This document shows, one piece after another, positions 1 to 8,481 of a DNA stretch of 64,000 bases. Under the pieces are notes generated by a model. That model was not told the origin of the DNA and did not search any database. It saw only the letters and a list, made by a program, of their open reading frames with translations. Source of the stretch: CAXMMR01 sp963692975. Lineage in GTDB: Bacteria > Pseudomonadota > Alphaproteobacteria > Acetobacterales > Acetobacteraceae. The position numbers and the translations under genes were made by a program. Location of the stretch: positions 84,698-148,697 of the forward strand of contig CAXMMR010000018.1 of assembly GCA_963692975.2 (NCBI GenBank). The letters run 5' to 3'. How positions within the stretch are numbered: the first letter of the stretch is position 1; each line of letters begins with the position of its first letter.

Positions 1-31
1 GGACGGGGTTGACCTCGCGCGCTCCGCGCCG

Positions 32-1096
32 ATGCTTGCCGACATCCGGCGCCAGCCGGCCGTGTTGGCAGGACTTGCCGAACGGCGGCAGGAGTTCCTC
101 GCCGCGGGGCGCACGTTGCCGGCCGAAGGCCTGCTAATCGCTTTCGGCTGCGGCGATGGTTGGTTCGCTGCGCGAACAGTCGCCGCCTCCGGCGGGCTGG
201 CCCGTCGGATCGTGGCCTCGACCAGCCTCGGCGTGCTGCTCGATTCGACCCTGCCGCCGGTCGGAGCCATCGCGATCTCGATGTCCGGCAGCGTCGACTG
301 CACCAACGCCGCCGCGCGGGCCGTGCGCTCTGCCGGTGGGCGATGCCTGGCGCTGAGCGACGGCGACGGCGGTGCGCTTGGCCGGATCGCCGATGCGGTC
401 GCCTCGCTGCACGTGTCGGAGATCGCGCCGTTCCTGACCGGCACGGCGCGCTACACCGCGAGCGTGCTTGGCCTGATGATGGCGCTCCAGGGTGCGGCGG
501 GCGAGGCAGCGGCGCCGGATGACGGCCTGACCCGGCTATCGGCCGAGATCATGCCGAGCGCGATCGAGGCCATGGAGCGCGATTGCAGCGCGCTGTGCCG
601 ACTGCTCGCCGAGCAGCGGGTCACCGGGCTACGCGTCCTCGGCGCTGGCGCCGCCTGGGCGAGCGCCGATTACGGCGCGGCCAAGCTGGTCAAGCTGGTC
701 GACATCCCGGTCTGGAGCGGCGAAATCGAAGAGTTCGCGCACAGCCAGTTCTGGTCGATGGATGCCGCCGAGCTGGTGCTGCTGCTGGCCGTCGACGCCG
801 TTTCGGCGCAGCTGGCGCAGAACACCGCCGCCGCACTCGCCAGCTGCGGCATCCGTAGCGTCGCGGTGGTGACCCGGCCGTTCGAGGTGCCGGCGGCGAC
901 CCACAGCCTGGTGCTGCCGGCCTGCCCGGCGTCACTGCTGCCGCTGCTGCTGCCGGTGCCGCTGCAGCTATTTGCCTACCATCTGGCGCTGGCGACGGGA
1001 CGCGATCCGAACATCCGTCAGGATGCCGGCGACGCGGCCCGCTTCCGCGCCGCCCAGCTGCTCAGCCGCCGCGCCGAGCTGGGGCTGTCGGGTTGA
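32..1096 (+). CDS. SIS-domain sugar isomerase/deglycase-like protein (1)
   Basis: This 354-residue protein has two SIS (phosphosugar-binding) folds. The first carries IAFGCGDGWFAA near residue 37 and the Ser-rich ISMSGSVDCTNAA loop near residue 82, where phosphosugar would bind. SIS proteins of this length resemble the isomerase half of GlmS, AgaS or the fructosamine-6-phosphate deglycase FrlB. The opening MLADIRRQPAVLAGL matches the conserved start of these families, so ATG 32 is plausible, although no clear ribosome site is visible and upstream sequence is cut off. It overlaps the next gene by 4 nt (TTGA), and both proteins end with the same PVPLQLFAYHLALA-type segment, so they are paralogs in one operon with a PfkB kinase. 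Cytoplasmic; the substrate cannot be read from sequence. Confidence 0.8.
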   Translation: MLADIRRQPAVLAGLAERRQEFLAAGRTLPAEGLLIAFGCGDGWFAARTVAASGGLARRIVASTSLGVLLDSTLPPVGAIAISMSGSVDCTNAAARAVRSAGGRCLALSDGDGGALGRIADAVASLHVSEIAPFLTGTARYTASVLGLMMALQGAAGEAAAPDDGLTRLSAEIMPSAIEAMERDCSALCRLLAEQRVTGLRVLGAGAAWASADYGAAKLVKLVDIPVWSGEIEEFAHSQFWSMDAAELVLLLAVDAVSAQLAQNTAAALASCGIRSVAVVTRPFEVPAATHSLVLPACPASLLPLLLPVPLQLFAYHLALATGRDPNIRQDAGDAARFRAAQLLSRRAELGLSG

Positions 1097-2274
1097 CGAA
1101 CCTTCCGCCGACGCCGCTGCTCGCCGACGACTCACCGCTTGACGCCCGGGCGCGCGGCGTCGTGGCGGCGCTGTTCGAGGGTGAGCGGCAGCTGATGGCC
1201 GCGCTGCCGACGGACGACCCGCGCGACCCGGCGCGGCTGCGGCGCGTGCTGCTCACGCATGGCGAAATGCTCGGCCAGCCCGACGCGATCCAGCAAACGC
1301 TGCGGGCCGAAGCGGACGGCATCCGCGACGTCGCCCGCGCGCTGGCGGCCGGTGGCATACGGCGTGTCTATCTCACCGGCTGCGGCGACTCCCTGGCGGT
1401 GATGATCGGCGCGCGGCTGCTGCTGGAGATGATGTTAGGCGTTCCGTGCGAGCCGGTGCAGGCGCTCGACATGGCCTACTACCAGGCCGGCCTGCTGGGC
1501 CCAGACACGCTGGTGGTGGCGCTGAGCTCGAGCGGCAGCACCACCAGGACGGTCGAGGCGGTCATGGTGGCGCGGGCGCGCGGCGCGCGCACGCTGGCGC
1601 TGAGCAACACGCCCGCCTCGGCACTGATGCGGGAGTGCACCGACGGGCTTCGTGTCCACGCCGAGCGGCGCGGGTGGCCGACGCAGTCCAGCACCGCCGC
1701 GTTGGCGCTGCTCTGCCGTGTTGGCATCGAGGTCGGGCTTGCGACGGGGCGTCCAGGCGCGGCAGCCCTCGCGATGGCGCTCGATGCGATGCCGCAGCAG
1801 ATGCGCCGCATCCTGGGCGAGAGCGAGCCGGTGGTTCGGCGGCTTGCCGTTGCGCTGGTTGACCGACGGATCTTTCTCTATGCCGGCGGCGGCCCGGCCT
1901 ATGCGAGTGCGCTGGTCGGCGCGACCAAAATGAAGGAGTGCTCGCCGGACCACGCGATGGCGCTCCCGCTCGAGGAGTTCCACCACTACAACTCGCTCAA
2001 GCCGGGCGATCCGCTGTTTGTTCTTGCGCCGGCCGGCCCGTCGGTCGCGCGGGCGCGCGACACCGCCGAGGAGGGTCGGCGCTGGCGCGGGCATGTCTAC
2101 GCCGCCGTCAGCGAGGACGAGACGGCGCTGGATGACTGCAGCGAGGCGGTGCTGCGCCTGCCGGCCCTGCCGGAAGCGCTGGCGGCGCTCGCCTTCAGCC
2201 TGCCGGTGCAGCTCTTCGCCTATCACGTGGCGCTGGCCAAGTTCCGCCGCGCCGGCGCGCTGGTGCCGGAGTGA
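1093..2274 (+). CDS. SIS-domain sugar isomerase/deglycase-like protein (2)
   Basis: This 393-residue tandem-SIS protein is paralogous to its upstream neighbour. The first SIS domain shows VYLTGCGDSLAVMIGARL (about residue 92) and the phosphosugar loop ALSSSGSTTRTVEAV (about residue 140). The second shows FLYAGGGPAYASALVGATKMKE followed by ALPLEEFHHY, a signature of GlmS/FrlB-type proteins in which Glu and His residues line the active site. The TTG start overlaps the previous stop, which indicates translational coupling. An alternative ATG lies about 34 codons downstream, but the family-typical segment GEMLGQPDAIQQTL lies just after it, so either start would keep the domain. It probably acts with the other SIS protein and the kinase on a phosphorylated amino- or glycosylated sugar (inference). 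Confidence 0.8.
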   Translation: MTNLPPTPLLADDSPLDARARGVVAALFEGERQLMAALPTDDPRDPARLRRVLLTHGEMLGQPDAIQQTLRAEADGIRDVARALAAGGIRRVYLTGCGDSLAVMIGARLLLEMMLGVPCEPVQALDMAYYQAGLLGPDTLVVALSSSGSTTRTVEAVMVARARGARTLALSNTPASALMRECTDGLRVHAERRGWPTQSSTAALALLCRVGIEVGLATGRPGAAALAMALDAMPQQMRRILGESEPVVRRLAVALVDRRIFLYAGGGPAYASALVGATKMKECSPDHAMALPLEEFHHYNSLKPGDPLFVLAPAGPSVARARDTAEEGRRWRGHVYAAVSEDETALDDCSEAVLRLPALPEALAALAFSLPVQLFAYHVALAKFRRAGALVPE

Positions 2275-2287
2275 GGTGCTGAGCACG

Positions 2288-3190
2288 ATGAGCGGCCCGG
2301 CGCTGGTCTGCCTCGGCAACCTCTCGATCGACGACGTCGTGCATCCGGACGGCAGCCTGCATGCCGCTCAGGTCGGCGGCGACGCGCTGTACGCTGCGCT
2401 GGCCGCAAGACTGTTCCAGTCACGCACCGAAATCGTCGCGCCGGTCGGACACGATCGTCCGGCCGCCTTGGCGGCAAGCCTGCAGCGCGCCGGGCTGCGC
2501 GCCGCAGGCTTGCCGGCCCGCGCCTGTGATACGCTCGCCAACCGCATCGAGCATCATGGCCATGACCGCCGCACCTTCACGCTGCTGTCGAGCGAGGCCG
2601 CGTTCGAGACGATGTCGCCGCACTCGAGCGACGTTCCGCAGGATTACCGAGCGGCCGCGGCGTTCCTGATCCTGGCGATGACGCTCGCTGCACAGCAGGA
2701 GCTGGTGCGCGCCTTTTGCGCGCAAGCCGGGCTGCTCGTCGCGCTCGACCCGCAAACCGAGTACATTGCCGGGCATGTCGATGAGATCTTGGCGATGGTC
2801 CGGCATGTCGACGTGTTCACGCCGAGCCTCGACGAGGTCGAGATGCTTCTTGGCCACACCGATCCCGGCCGGGCGGCGCGCGAACTGGCCGCGCTCGGGC
2901 CGCGCATCGTCGTGGTCAAGATGGGAGGCGAGGGCAGCTGGACGCATGACGCGGCGAGCGGCGACGACATCGTGCTGCCGGCCTATCCAGTACAGCCGGT
3001 GGATACGGTCGGCGGCGGCGACGCGTTCTGCGGCGGTTTGCTGGCGGCGCTGACCCAGGCGCAGGACCTGCGGCACGCCGCCATCTGTGGCGCCGTCGCC
3101 GCCTCGTTCGCTATCGCCTCGTTCGGCGTCGGCGGCCTCGAGGCGGCTACACCGAGCGCGGCGCAACACCGCATGCAGCACTTCCTGTGA
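2288..3190 (+). CDS. PfkB-family carbohydrate kinase
   Basis: This 300-residue ribokinase-fold kinase would transfer the ATP gamma-phosphate to a sugar or nucleoside hydroxyl. The N-terminal substrate region GNLSIDDVVHPDG and the GGDALYAALAARL motif are present. The C-terminal family signature PVDTVGGGDAFCGGLLAAL (about residue 240) contains the anion-hole glycines and the catalytic-base Asp. ATG 2288 was chosen over a much longer in-frame extension because that extension overlaps the SIS gene completely and the kinase fold starts exactly here. It is 13 nt downstream of the second SIS gene. The SIS-SIS-PfkB order resembles fructosamine (Frl) systems, where the kinase phosphorylates the Amadori sugar before a SIS deglycase acts. 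That specificity is inference. Confidence 0.85.
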   Translation: MSGPALVCLGNLSIDDVVHPDGSLHAAQVGGDALYAALAARLFQSRTEIVAPVGHDRPAALAASLQRAGLRAAGLPARACDTLANRIEHHGHDRRTFTLLSSEAAFETMSPHSSDVPQDYRAAAAFLILAMTLAAQQELVRAFCAQAGLLVALDPQTEYIAGHVDEILAMVRHVDVFTPSLDEVEMLLGHTDPGRAARELAALGPRIVVVKMGGEGSWTHDAASGDDIVLPAYPVQPVDTVGGGDAFCGGLLAALTQAQDLRHAAICGAVAASFAIASFGVGGLEAATPSAAQHRMQHFL

Positions 3191-3240
3191 CGGCGAACGC
3201 CGGCCGCGGGTGCAGCCTGCTATCGCGACGCGCAATGCGC

Positions 3241-4449
3241 TCACCCCAACAAAGCGCCGGCCTTGCGGATCGCGGTTGCCAGCACCCGCACCGCCGCCGC
3301 CGCATCCGCCTCGGACACGCTTTCGTCCGGATGATGGCTGACGCCGCCGGCGCAACGGACGAACAGCATGCCGACCGGGCAGAGCCGAGCCAGCGCCATC
3401 GCATCGTGCCCGGCACCGCTCGGCAGGCGGACGACCGGCAGCCCGCACGCCTGCAACGCATCGGCGAGCAGGCGCTGCAATGACGCGTCGCAATCCACCG
3501 CCGGCGCGGTGTGGGTGCAGCGCATGGTGAGCGTAACGGCCTCGCGCTCGGCCAAAGCGGCGAACCGGCTCTGCATGTCGGCGAGCGCCTCCGCCCGACG
3601 CGCATCGTCCGGCGCGCGCAGGTCGACGCTGAGGCGGACCTCGCCGGGGATCACGTTGACCGCGCCCGGTGCAACGGTGAGCTGGCCGACAGTGGCGACA
3701 ACGTCCGGCCGGGCGCGCGCCGCCTCGCGCACGGCGAGGATCATGCCGGCGGCAGCGGCGAGCGCGTCATGGCGCATCGCCATCGGCACCGTGCCAGCGT
3801 GACCGGCGCGGCCGAGCACGCTGACGGCGAGCCGCGTCGCGCCGCTGATGGCGGTGACGATGCCGAGCGGCAGCTCCTGCATATCAAGCAGCGGCCCCTG
3901 CTCGATATGCACCTCGAGATAGGCGAAGGCACGGCGAGCGGTGCAGGCGCCGGCAAGCATCGCCTCCGGATCGCCGCCGAACGCGGCGAGCGCCTCGCCC
4001 AGAGTGATGCCGTCGGCGTCGCGAGCCCCAAACCAGGCCGGATCGACATCGCCGGCGCAGGCCCGGGCGCCGGTCAGCGTGACCGGAAAGCGCACCCCCT
4101 CCTCATCACCGAAGGCGTGCAGCTGCACTGCAAACGGCAGTGCGCCTGCAGTCTGCACCGCCTCGATGGCGGCGAGCACGCCGAGGCAGCCGTCGAAGCG
4201 GCCACCGTCGCGCACGCTGTCGATGTGCGAGCCGAGCAGCAGTACCGGACTGTCTGGCCTCGGTCCCGGGCGGGTGCCGACCACGCTTGCGGAGGCATCC
4301 AGCGTTGTGACCAGCCCGGCCTGTTCCATCCAGCCGCGCACCAGAGCGACGGCGCGAGCGTGCGCCGGTGACAGGAACAGCCGAGTGACGCGGCCGGGCT
4401 CGTCGGTGCAGTTGGCTAGTGCGGCGAGGCGATCCAGGAGCTCCGACAT
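3241..4449 (-). CDS. M20-family amidohydrolase (AllC / N-carbamoylase-like)
   Basis: This 402-residue metal-dependent amidohydrolase belongs to the M20 allantoate amidohydrolase / N-carbamoyl-amino-acid hydrolase / ureidopropionase group. The di-zinc ligands are visible in order: GSHIDS, GGRFDGCLGV, the DEEGVRF Glu pair, LEVHIEQGP, and GGVSHHPDES near the C-terminus. GHAGTVPMAMRHDAL is the lid/dimerisation segment. Such enzymes remove carbamoyl groups as ammonia and CO2 from ureido compounds. The gene is convergent with the kinase and divergent from puuE, with only 31 bp between the two start codons, so a shared control region is likely. Given the barbiturase-type enzyme nearby, a ureidomalonate- or ureido-acid-type substrate is as likely as allantoate (inference). 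Confidence 0.85.
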   Translation of the reverse strand: MSELLDRLAALANCTDEPGRVTRLFLSPAHARAVALVRGWMEQAGLVTTLDASASVVGTRPGPRPDSPVLLLGSHIDSVRDGGRFDGCLGVLAAIEAVQTAGALPFAVQLHAFGDEEGVRFPVTLTGARACAGDVDPAWFGARDADGITLGEALAAFGGDPEAMLAGACTARRAFAYLEVHIEQGPLLDMQELPLGIVTAISGATRLAVSVLGRAGHAGTVPMAMRHDALAAAAGMILAVREAARARPDVVATVGQLTVAPGAVNVIPGEVRLSVDLRAPDDARRAEALADMQSRFAALAEREAVTLTMRCTHTAPAVDCDASLQRLLADALQACGLPVVRLPSGAGHDAMALARLCPVGMLFVRCAGGVSHHPDESVSEADAAAAVRVLATAIRKAGALLG

Positions 4450-4467
4450 GTTGGCGAGGCGATCCCT

Positions 4468-4480
4468 AAAGGAGGCAGCA
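4468..4480 (+). promoter_or_regulatory. Strong ribosome binding site fixing the puuE start
   Basis: AAAGGAGG lies 5 nt before ATG 4481. It decides this start over the much longer in-frame upstream extension, which would run across the divergent amidohydrolase gene. Confidence 0.8.
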
Positions 4481-5392
4481 ATGCAGGGCTATCCACGTGA
4501 CATGGTCGGTTACGCCGGCTGTCCGCCGCATCCACGCTGGCCGAACGATGCGCGGGTGGCAGTGCAGTTCGTCGTCAACTACGAGGAGGGCGGTGAGCGT
4601 TGTGTGCTGCACGGCGATGACGAGGCCGAAACGTTCCTGTCCGACATCGCTGGCGCGCAACCGGTGGTGGGGGCGCGGCACGCCAACATGGAAAGCCTGT
4701 ATGAGTATGGCAGCCGCGCCGGTTTCTGGCGACTGCTGCGCCTGTTCGACGAGCGCCATCTGCCGTTCACCTGCTTTGCCGTCGGCATGGCGCTGCTGCG
4801 CAACCCCGAGGCGGCGGCGGCGATGCAGGCGAGTGGGCATGAGATCGCCTCGCACGGCTGGCGCTGGATCGACTACCAGCACGTATCCGAGGCGATCGAA
4901 CGCGCGCATCTCGCGCAGGCGATCGAGGCGCATCGCCAGGTGACGGGTGAGCGGCCGCTGGGCTGGTATCTCGGACGCTGCAGCCCCAACACCCGGCGCC
5001 TGGTCGCCGAGGAGGGCGGCTTCCTGTGGAACGCGGACAGCTACGCCGACGACCTGCCGTACTGGGACGCGACGCACGCCTCGCCGATGCTGATCGTGCC
5101 GTACGCGCTCGACAGCAACGACATGCGGTTTGCCACCGGAAGCTTCGGCTCGGGCGAGCCGTTCTGGCAATATCTGCGCGATAGTTTCGACGTTCTGTAC
5201 GCCGAGGGCGCCGAGGCCCCGCGGATGATGTCGGTCGGCCTGCACTGCCGGCTCGCGGGACGCCCTGGGCGTGCCGCGGCACTGGCTAAATTCCTTGACT
5301 ACGTGGCCGCTCATGAGCGCGTTTGGGTGTGCCGCCGGATCGACATCGCGCGGCACTGGCGCTCTGAGCATCCGTTCGTTGGCGCGATATGA
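4481..5392 (+). CDS. puuE: Allantoinase PuuE-type (NodB/polysaccharide deacetylase fold)
   Basis: This 303-residue protein matches the PuuE allantoinase branch of the NodB-fold deacetylases, which opens the hydantoin ring of allantoin to allantoate. Recognisable landmarks are YPRDMVGYAG at the N-terminus, VVNYEEGGERCVLHGD, the ESLYEYGSRAGFWRL block, GHEIASHGWRW, and GWYLGRCSPNTRRLVAEEGG. Length and motif order are those of the family. The start is fixed by a strong Shine-Dalgarno sequence. It is divergent from the AllC-like amidohydrolase, which would take the ring-opened product if allantoin is the substrate, and convergent with the DUF3830 gene 8 bp downstream. A related cyclic ureide substrate is possible. 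Confidence 0.88.
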   Translation: MQGYPRDMVGYAGCPPHPRWPNDARVAVQFVVNYEEGGERCVLHGDDEAETFLSDIAGAQPVVGARHANMESLYEYGSRAGFWRLLRLFDERHLPFTCFAVGMALLRNPEAAAAMQASGHEIASHGWRWIDYQHVSEAIERAHLAQAIEAHRQVTGERPLGWYLGRCSPNTRRLVAEEGGFLWNADSYADDLPYWDATHASPMLIVPYALDSNDMRFATGSFGSGEPFWQYLRDSFDVLYAEGAEAPRMMSVGLHCRLAGRPGRAAALAKFLDYVAAHERVWVCRRIDIARHWRSEHPFVGAI

Positions 5393-5400
5393 GGAGGATG

Positions 5401-5802
5401 TCAGGCTTCAATCACGATCGGCTGAGCGCCTTGCCACAGCGTAAGCCGGCCGAGTGCGGTCAGTTCTTCGCTACTCCCCTCGATCGTCATGCAGTGGTTG
5501 CCGGCAAGGGTGCCGAGCTTGCTGGCGAAATGAACGCTACCGTAAGCGACCAGCAGCTCCGCCTCGCTATAGCCGCCGGGATAGAACAGCACTTGGCCAG
5601 GCGCGGGGTAACTGGTCGCGTTCTCATGCGTCAGGCCGGAGTCCAAGTCGCCCAGCGGTATCCAGCACGCCTCGCCGCTCCATCGGACGTGGATGATGTG
5701 ATTGCGGTAGGGCAAGAGGCCGCCAAGCCAAGCCGCGGTTCGCGGCGCCTGCGTCTCCCAGCGTGCAGTGAAGCGAAACGGGCCGGCTGTTATCGTTGGC
5801 AT
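5401..5802 (-). CDS. DUF3830 family protein (cyclophilin-like fold)
   Basis: This 133-residue protein matches DUF3830: opening FRFTARWETQAPRT, then LPYRNHIIHVRWSGEACWIPLG, and the central PGQVLFYPGGYSEAELLVAYG with Gly/Pro turns. Members have a small cyclophilin-like beta barrel and are repeatedly found next to hydantoinase, amidohydrolase and barbiturase-type genes. No reaction is established to my knowledge. It has no signal peptide. It is 91 bp downstream of the barbiturase-family gene on the same strand and could be cotranscribed with it. No strong ribosome site precedes ATG 5802. A nearby upstream start (TG-rich region 5803-5815) cannot be excluded. Confidence 0.75.
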   Translation of the reverse strand: MPTITAGPFRFTARWETQAPRTAAWLGGLLPYRNHIIHVRWSGEACWIPLGDLDSGLTHENATSYPAPGQVLFYPGGYSEAELLVAYGSVHFASKLGTLAGNHCMTIEGSSEELTALGRLTLWQGAQPIVIEA

Positions 5803-5893
5803 CGGTCACGCCATACGGCATCCTGCAATCGGCGAAAAGCGCCACCCCACCACTTAGTACGAGCAAGCTCGACGCGCCGAATTTGGGTTAGCG

Positions 5894-7021
5894 TCAAGCC
5901 CGCCGGGCGGCGATGATCGCGATCGGGCCGCCGCCATCCGGACCCTGGTGCTCGGCGCCACCAGACACGAACAGGTCGGTGCGGCCGAGCAGGCCGGCGA
6001 TGACCCCGCCGACCAGGGCGCGGGCATGGCGTGTCGCGTTGATGTCGCTGTCATCCCACATGATGTGCCGCGCGCCGCGGATCAGCCCGCTGCGCGACGG
6101 CTCCGCTTTGGCCAGCACGGCCTGCACCCGGGCGGCGTCATCCACGCCCACCTGTCGCGTCGCCGGGATCTCGAGCGCGCCGAGGACGTCCTGGACCGCA
6201 TCGAGGTCGATCGCATCACGCATCACCGCGTGGGCGATGCGCAGCTCGCCGGCCCAGTTGACGCTATTGGCAAACAGCACGACCTCGTTGTGCATCAGCT
6301 CGATCCCGGCCGAGGTGCCGGCGCGGCCCGACCACAGGGACAGATCGTGGCCGATTGCGGGTCCGGTAACGCGAGCCGGGTCAAGCTCGCCCAATGCCGT
6401 CGCCACCCCCAGGGCGGAGGCGCCGCGTGAGTAGCCCATCGACAGGTAGGTGTCCTCCGTCACGACCGTTCGGCCGCGGGCGCGCGCCTCGGCCACGCGA
6501 GCGCTGGTCAGCAGCGGGCACTTCACCTGGACATAATGCACATCGGCCGGATCGGTGACGCCGGCGTTGGCCATCGCTTGGCGAACCGCCGCCGCGGTTT
6601 GCTCGACCTGCTCCAGCCGACCGATCTCCTCGGGCGCGAACACGCGCGTGAAGGCGGTGCCGATCGCAAGCGTTGGGGCGCCCGTCGGCGGCGCGCTGGC
6701 GGGAGCGACCGAGAAGATCAGCAGGTGCGGCGAAAGACCGCCTTCAGTGCCGCCGGACATGATGATCGCGATCTGTGCGGCGATGTCGGCCGGCGAGCAA
6801 CCGAGCCGCTCGGACAGCAGGGTCTGCAACATGCTAACCGCATACGGGCGGCTGAAATCGTTGACGCAGCCATTGCCCTCGGTCTTGCCCAGAATGGCGA
6901 CGATCTGGCGGGGCTCCAATCCAGCATCGAGCAGGCGACGGACTGCGGAGATGTCGCCGGGGTCGCTGATGGCGAGCCGGTCTATACGGCATCTCACTGG
7001 TTGCGTACGCGCCGCGCTCAT
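5894..7021 (-). CDS. Ring-opening amidohydrolase (barbiturase / cyanuric acid amidohydrolase family)
   Basis: This 375-residue enzyme belongs to the small AtzD/TrzD/barbiturase family, which hydrolyses one amide bond of cyanuric acid or barbituric acid with Ser-Lys dyads. The three-fold repeated architecture can be followed. Lysines lie at K46 (ILGKTEGNG), K167 (VQVKCPLL) and K305 (AVLAKAEPSR). Serines lie at S89 (IMSGGTEGG) and S353 (FVSGGAEHQGPDGGGP), with the middle serine probably in WSGRAGTSAGIE near 231-238. Family length is about 360-380. I cannot separate barbiturase from cyanurase by eye. The neighbourhood (nucleoside hydrolase, AllC-like enzyme, dioxygenase, no atrazine genes) favours a pyrimidine-derived ring (inference). 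Confidence 0.88.
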   Translation of the reverse strand: MSAARTQPVRCRIDRLAISDPGDISAVRRLLDAGLEPRQIVAILGKTEGNGCVNDFSRPYAVSMLQTLLSERLGCSPADIAAQIAIIMSGGTEGGLSPHLLIFSVAPASAPPTGAPTLAIGTAFTRVFAPEEIGRLEQVEQTAAAVRQAMANAGVTDPADVHYVQVKCPLLTSARVAEARARGRTVVTEDTYLSMGYSRGASALGVATALGELDPARVTGPAIGHDLSLWSGRAGTSAGIELMHNEVVLFANSVNWAGELRIAHAVMRDAIDLDAVQDVLGALEIPATRQVGVDDAARVQAVLAKAEPSRSGLIRGARHIMWDDSDINATRHARALVGGVIAGLLGRTDLFVSGGAEHQGPDGGGPIAIIAARRA

Positions 7022-7280
7022 CGCGGCATGTCGACGCTGGCGATCGCGTTGACACTGCCCCCGTCGGCGTCAACCCCGTCGGTCGCGAGCGAGCGGGCGT
7101 GCTCCACGCGACGCTTTTCCTGCCAAACCATCATCCGACGCATCCGAGCCGTGATCGGCACGACGCTAACGGCATTGCCAATCGCGCCTAGCGCTCAAAA
7201 GCGCCCACACCGGCCCCATTTTTGCACCGCAGGCTGGCGCGTTTCTGACATCACCCGGCGGCATCAGCAAGGAGGACAAT
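7022..7280. promoter_or_regulatory. Divergent promoter region between ring-opening amidohydrolase and LysR genes
   Basis: These 259 bp separate two divergent genes, the arrangement in which LysR regulators usually bind to control both the target and themselves. No clear consensus sigma-70 promoter or T-N11-A inverted repeat could be fixed by eye. No gene is visible. Confidence 0.4.
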
Positions 7281-8204
7281 CTGGGCAAGCCACCCACTCT
7301 CCAGCAGGGCTATCAATCGCGTTCACGCTCCTTCGTCTATTTCGAGGCTGTGGCTCGACATGGCTCGATGCGCAAGGCGGCTGCCAGCCTCAACATCGCA
7401 TCCTCGGCGCTCAATCGAAAGGTTCTCGACTTGGAGCGCGATCTAGGCGTGTTACTGTTTGATCGACTGCCGCGCGGCGTGCGGCTGACCAGCTCGGGCG
7501 AGATGCTGCTCGCCCATGTCAGGCGCACCGTGCGCGACCTGAAGGTGACATGCGATCAGATCGAGGACCTGCGCGGCTTGCGTCGCGGTCACGTACGGCT
7601 CGCGGTCATCGAGGCGACCGCGCAGATCGTCGCCAAGCTGATCGTCGCCTCCTGGAAAAGCCATCCCCGCATGACCTTCGAGTTCCACGTCATGGGCAGC
7701 CAGGAGGTGATCTCCGCAGTGCTGCGCGACGAAGTCGATATCGGCTACGCCTTCAATCCGCCGCCCGATAGCAGCTTTCAGGTGGTCGCCGAATGCGCCA
7801 AGTCGCTGCACGCCTTCGTCGCGCCGGAGCATCCGTTGGCGCGATTGTCTGAAGTGCGACTGAGCGATTGCTCGAGCTATCCGATCCTCTACGGCAACAC
7901 GACGCTCGGCGGACGGCATCTGCTCGACGCGGCGGCCGAGCGCGCCTCGCTGTCGCTGCGTCCGATGGTCACCGGAAACTTGATCCATAGTCTCAAATCG
8001 ATCGCCGTGCACGGCCAAGCGGTCTGCTTTCAGCTCAACATCGACGGCGAGGACGAACCCTCACTGGTGCCGCTGCCGCTGAAGGATCAGAACCTGCGCG
8101 GCCGCCTGGTCATCGGCGTCAAGCGCAACGGCCAGATCCCTGGCGCCGCCGCGGTCTTCCTCGAGCGACTGAAGATCGACCTGGCCGGCCGTGCTGACGT
8201 CTGA
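7281..8204 (+). CDS. LysR-family transcriptional regulator, probable CTG start
   Basis: A typical LysR protein. The N-terminal winged helix-turn-helix SFVYFEAVARHGSMRKAAAS...ALNRKVLDLERDLG is followed by the effector-binding domain, with GHVRLAVIEA at about residue 100 and FVAPEHPLARL in the middle. No ATG, GTG or TTG occurs where the helix-turn-helix needs to begin. The GTG at 7350 would remove half of the first helix. GGAGG at 7271-7275 sits 5 nt before an in-frame CTG at 7281, giving a 307-residue protein of normal LysR length, so CTG is taken as the start. It is divergent from the barbiturase-family gene and is the likely local regulator of the ring-degradation genes. Confidence 0.8.
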   Translation: MGKPPTLQQGYQSRSRSFVYFEAVARHGSMRKAAASLNIASSALNRKVLDLERDLGVLLFDRLPRGVRLTSSGEMLLAHVRRTVRDLKVTCDQIEDLRGLRRGHVRLAVIEATAQIVAKLIVASWKSHPRMTFEFHVMGSQEVISAVLRDEVDIGYAFNPPPDSSFQVVAECAKSLHAFVAPEHPLARLSEVRLSDCSSYPILYGNTTLGGRHLLDAAAERASLSLRPMVTGNLIHSLKSIAVHGQAVCFQLNIDGEDEPSLVPLPLKDQNLRGRLVIGVKRNGQIPGAAAVFLERLKIDLAGRADV

Positions 8205-8481
8205 CCGGCAGCACGATCGTCTCGGCGCAAACCATGGCTCCGGTGCCATGCGCTCGCGCCGTACCGGTGCAAAAAGGCGGACGGTGCTGACGCTTTTCGC
8301 TGCTTGCTCGGCCGCCGCGCGCCGCGCCATTCTCATCCCTGCGTCGCGTCGGTTCACCGTGCCGCGCGATCGGGGGTGCCATGTGACGACGCATCCGTCG
8401 ACCGCGTGCGCGCCCGGCTCGCTGCGCACATCCTCACGATCGCCCCGACCGCCATGGACGCCCGTGCCGGCCTCTGACCTC
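8205..8481 (+). other. Non-coding stretch before a transporter remnant
   Basis: This stretch is 277 bp long. An in-frame extension of the downstream ATPase remnant crosses it, but its translation is Arg/Ala/Pro-rich and unlike any domain. I see nothing functional here. Confidence 0.4.

Noticed and set aside
3941..4480. Long in-frame upstream extension of puuE
   Set aside because: It overlaps the divergent AllC-like gene, and a strong ribosome site marks ATG 4481.
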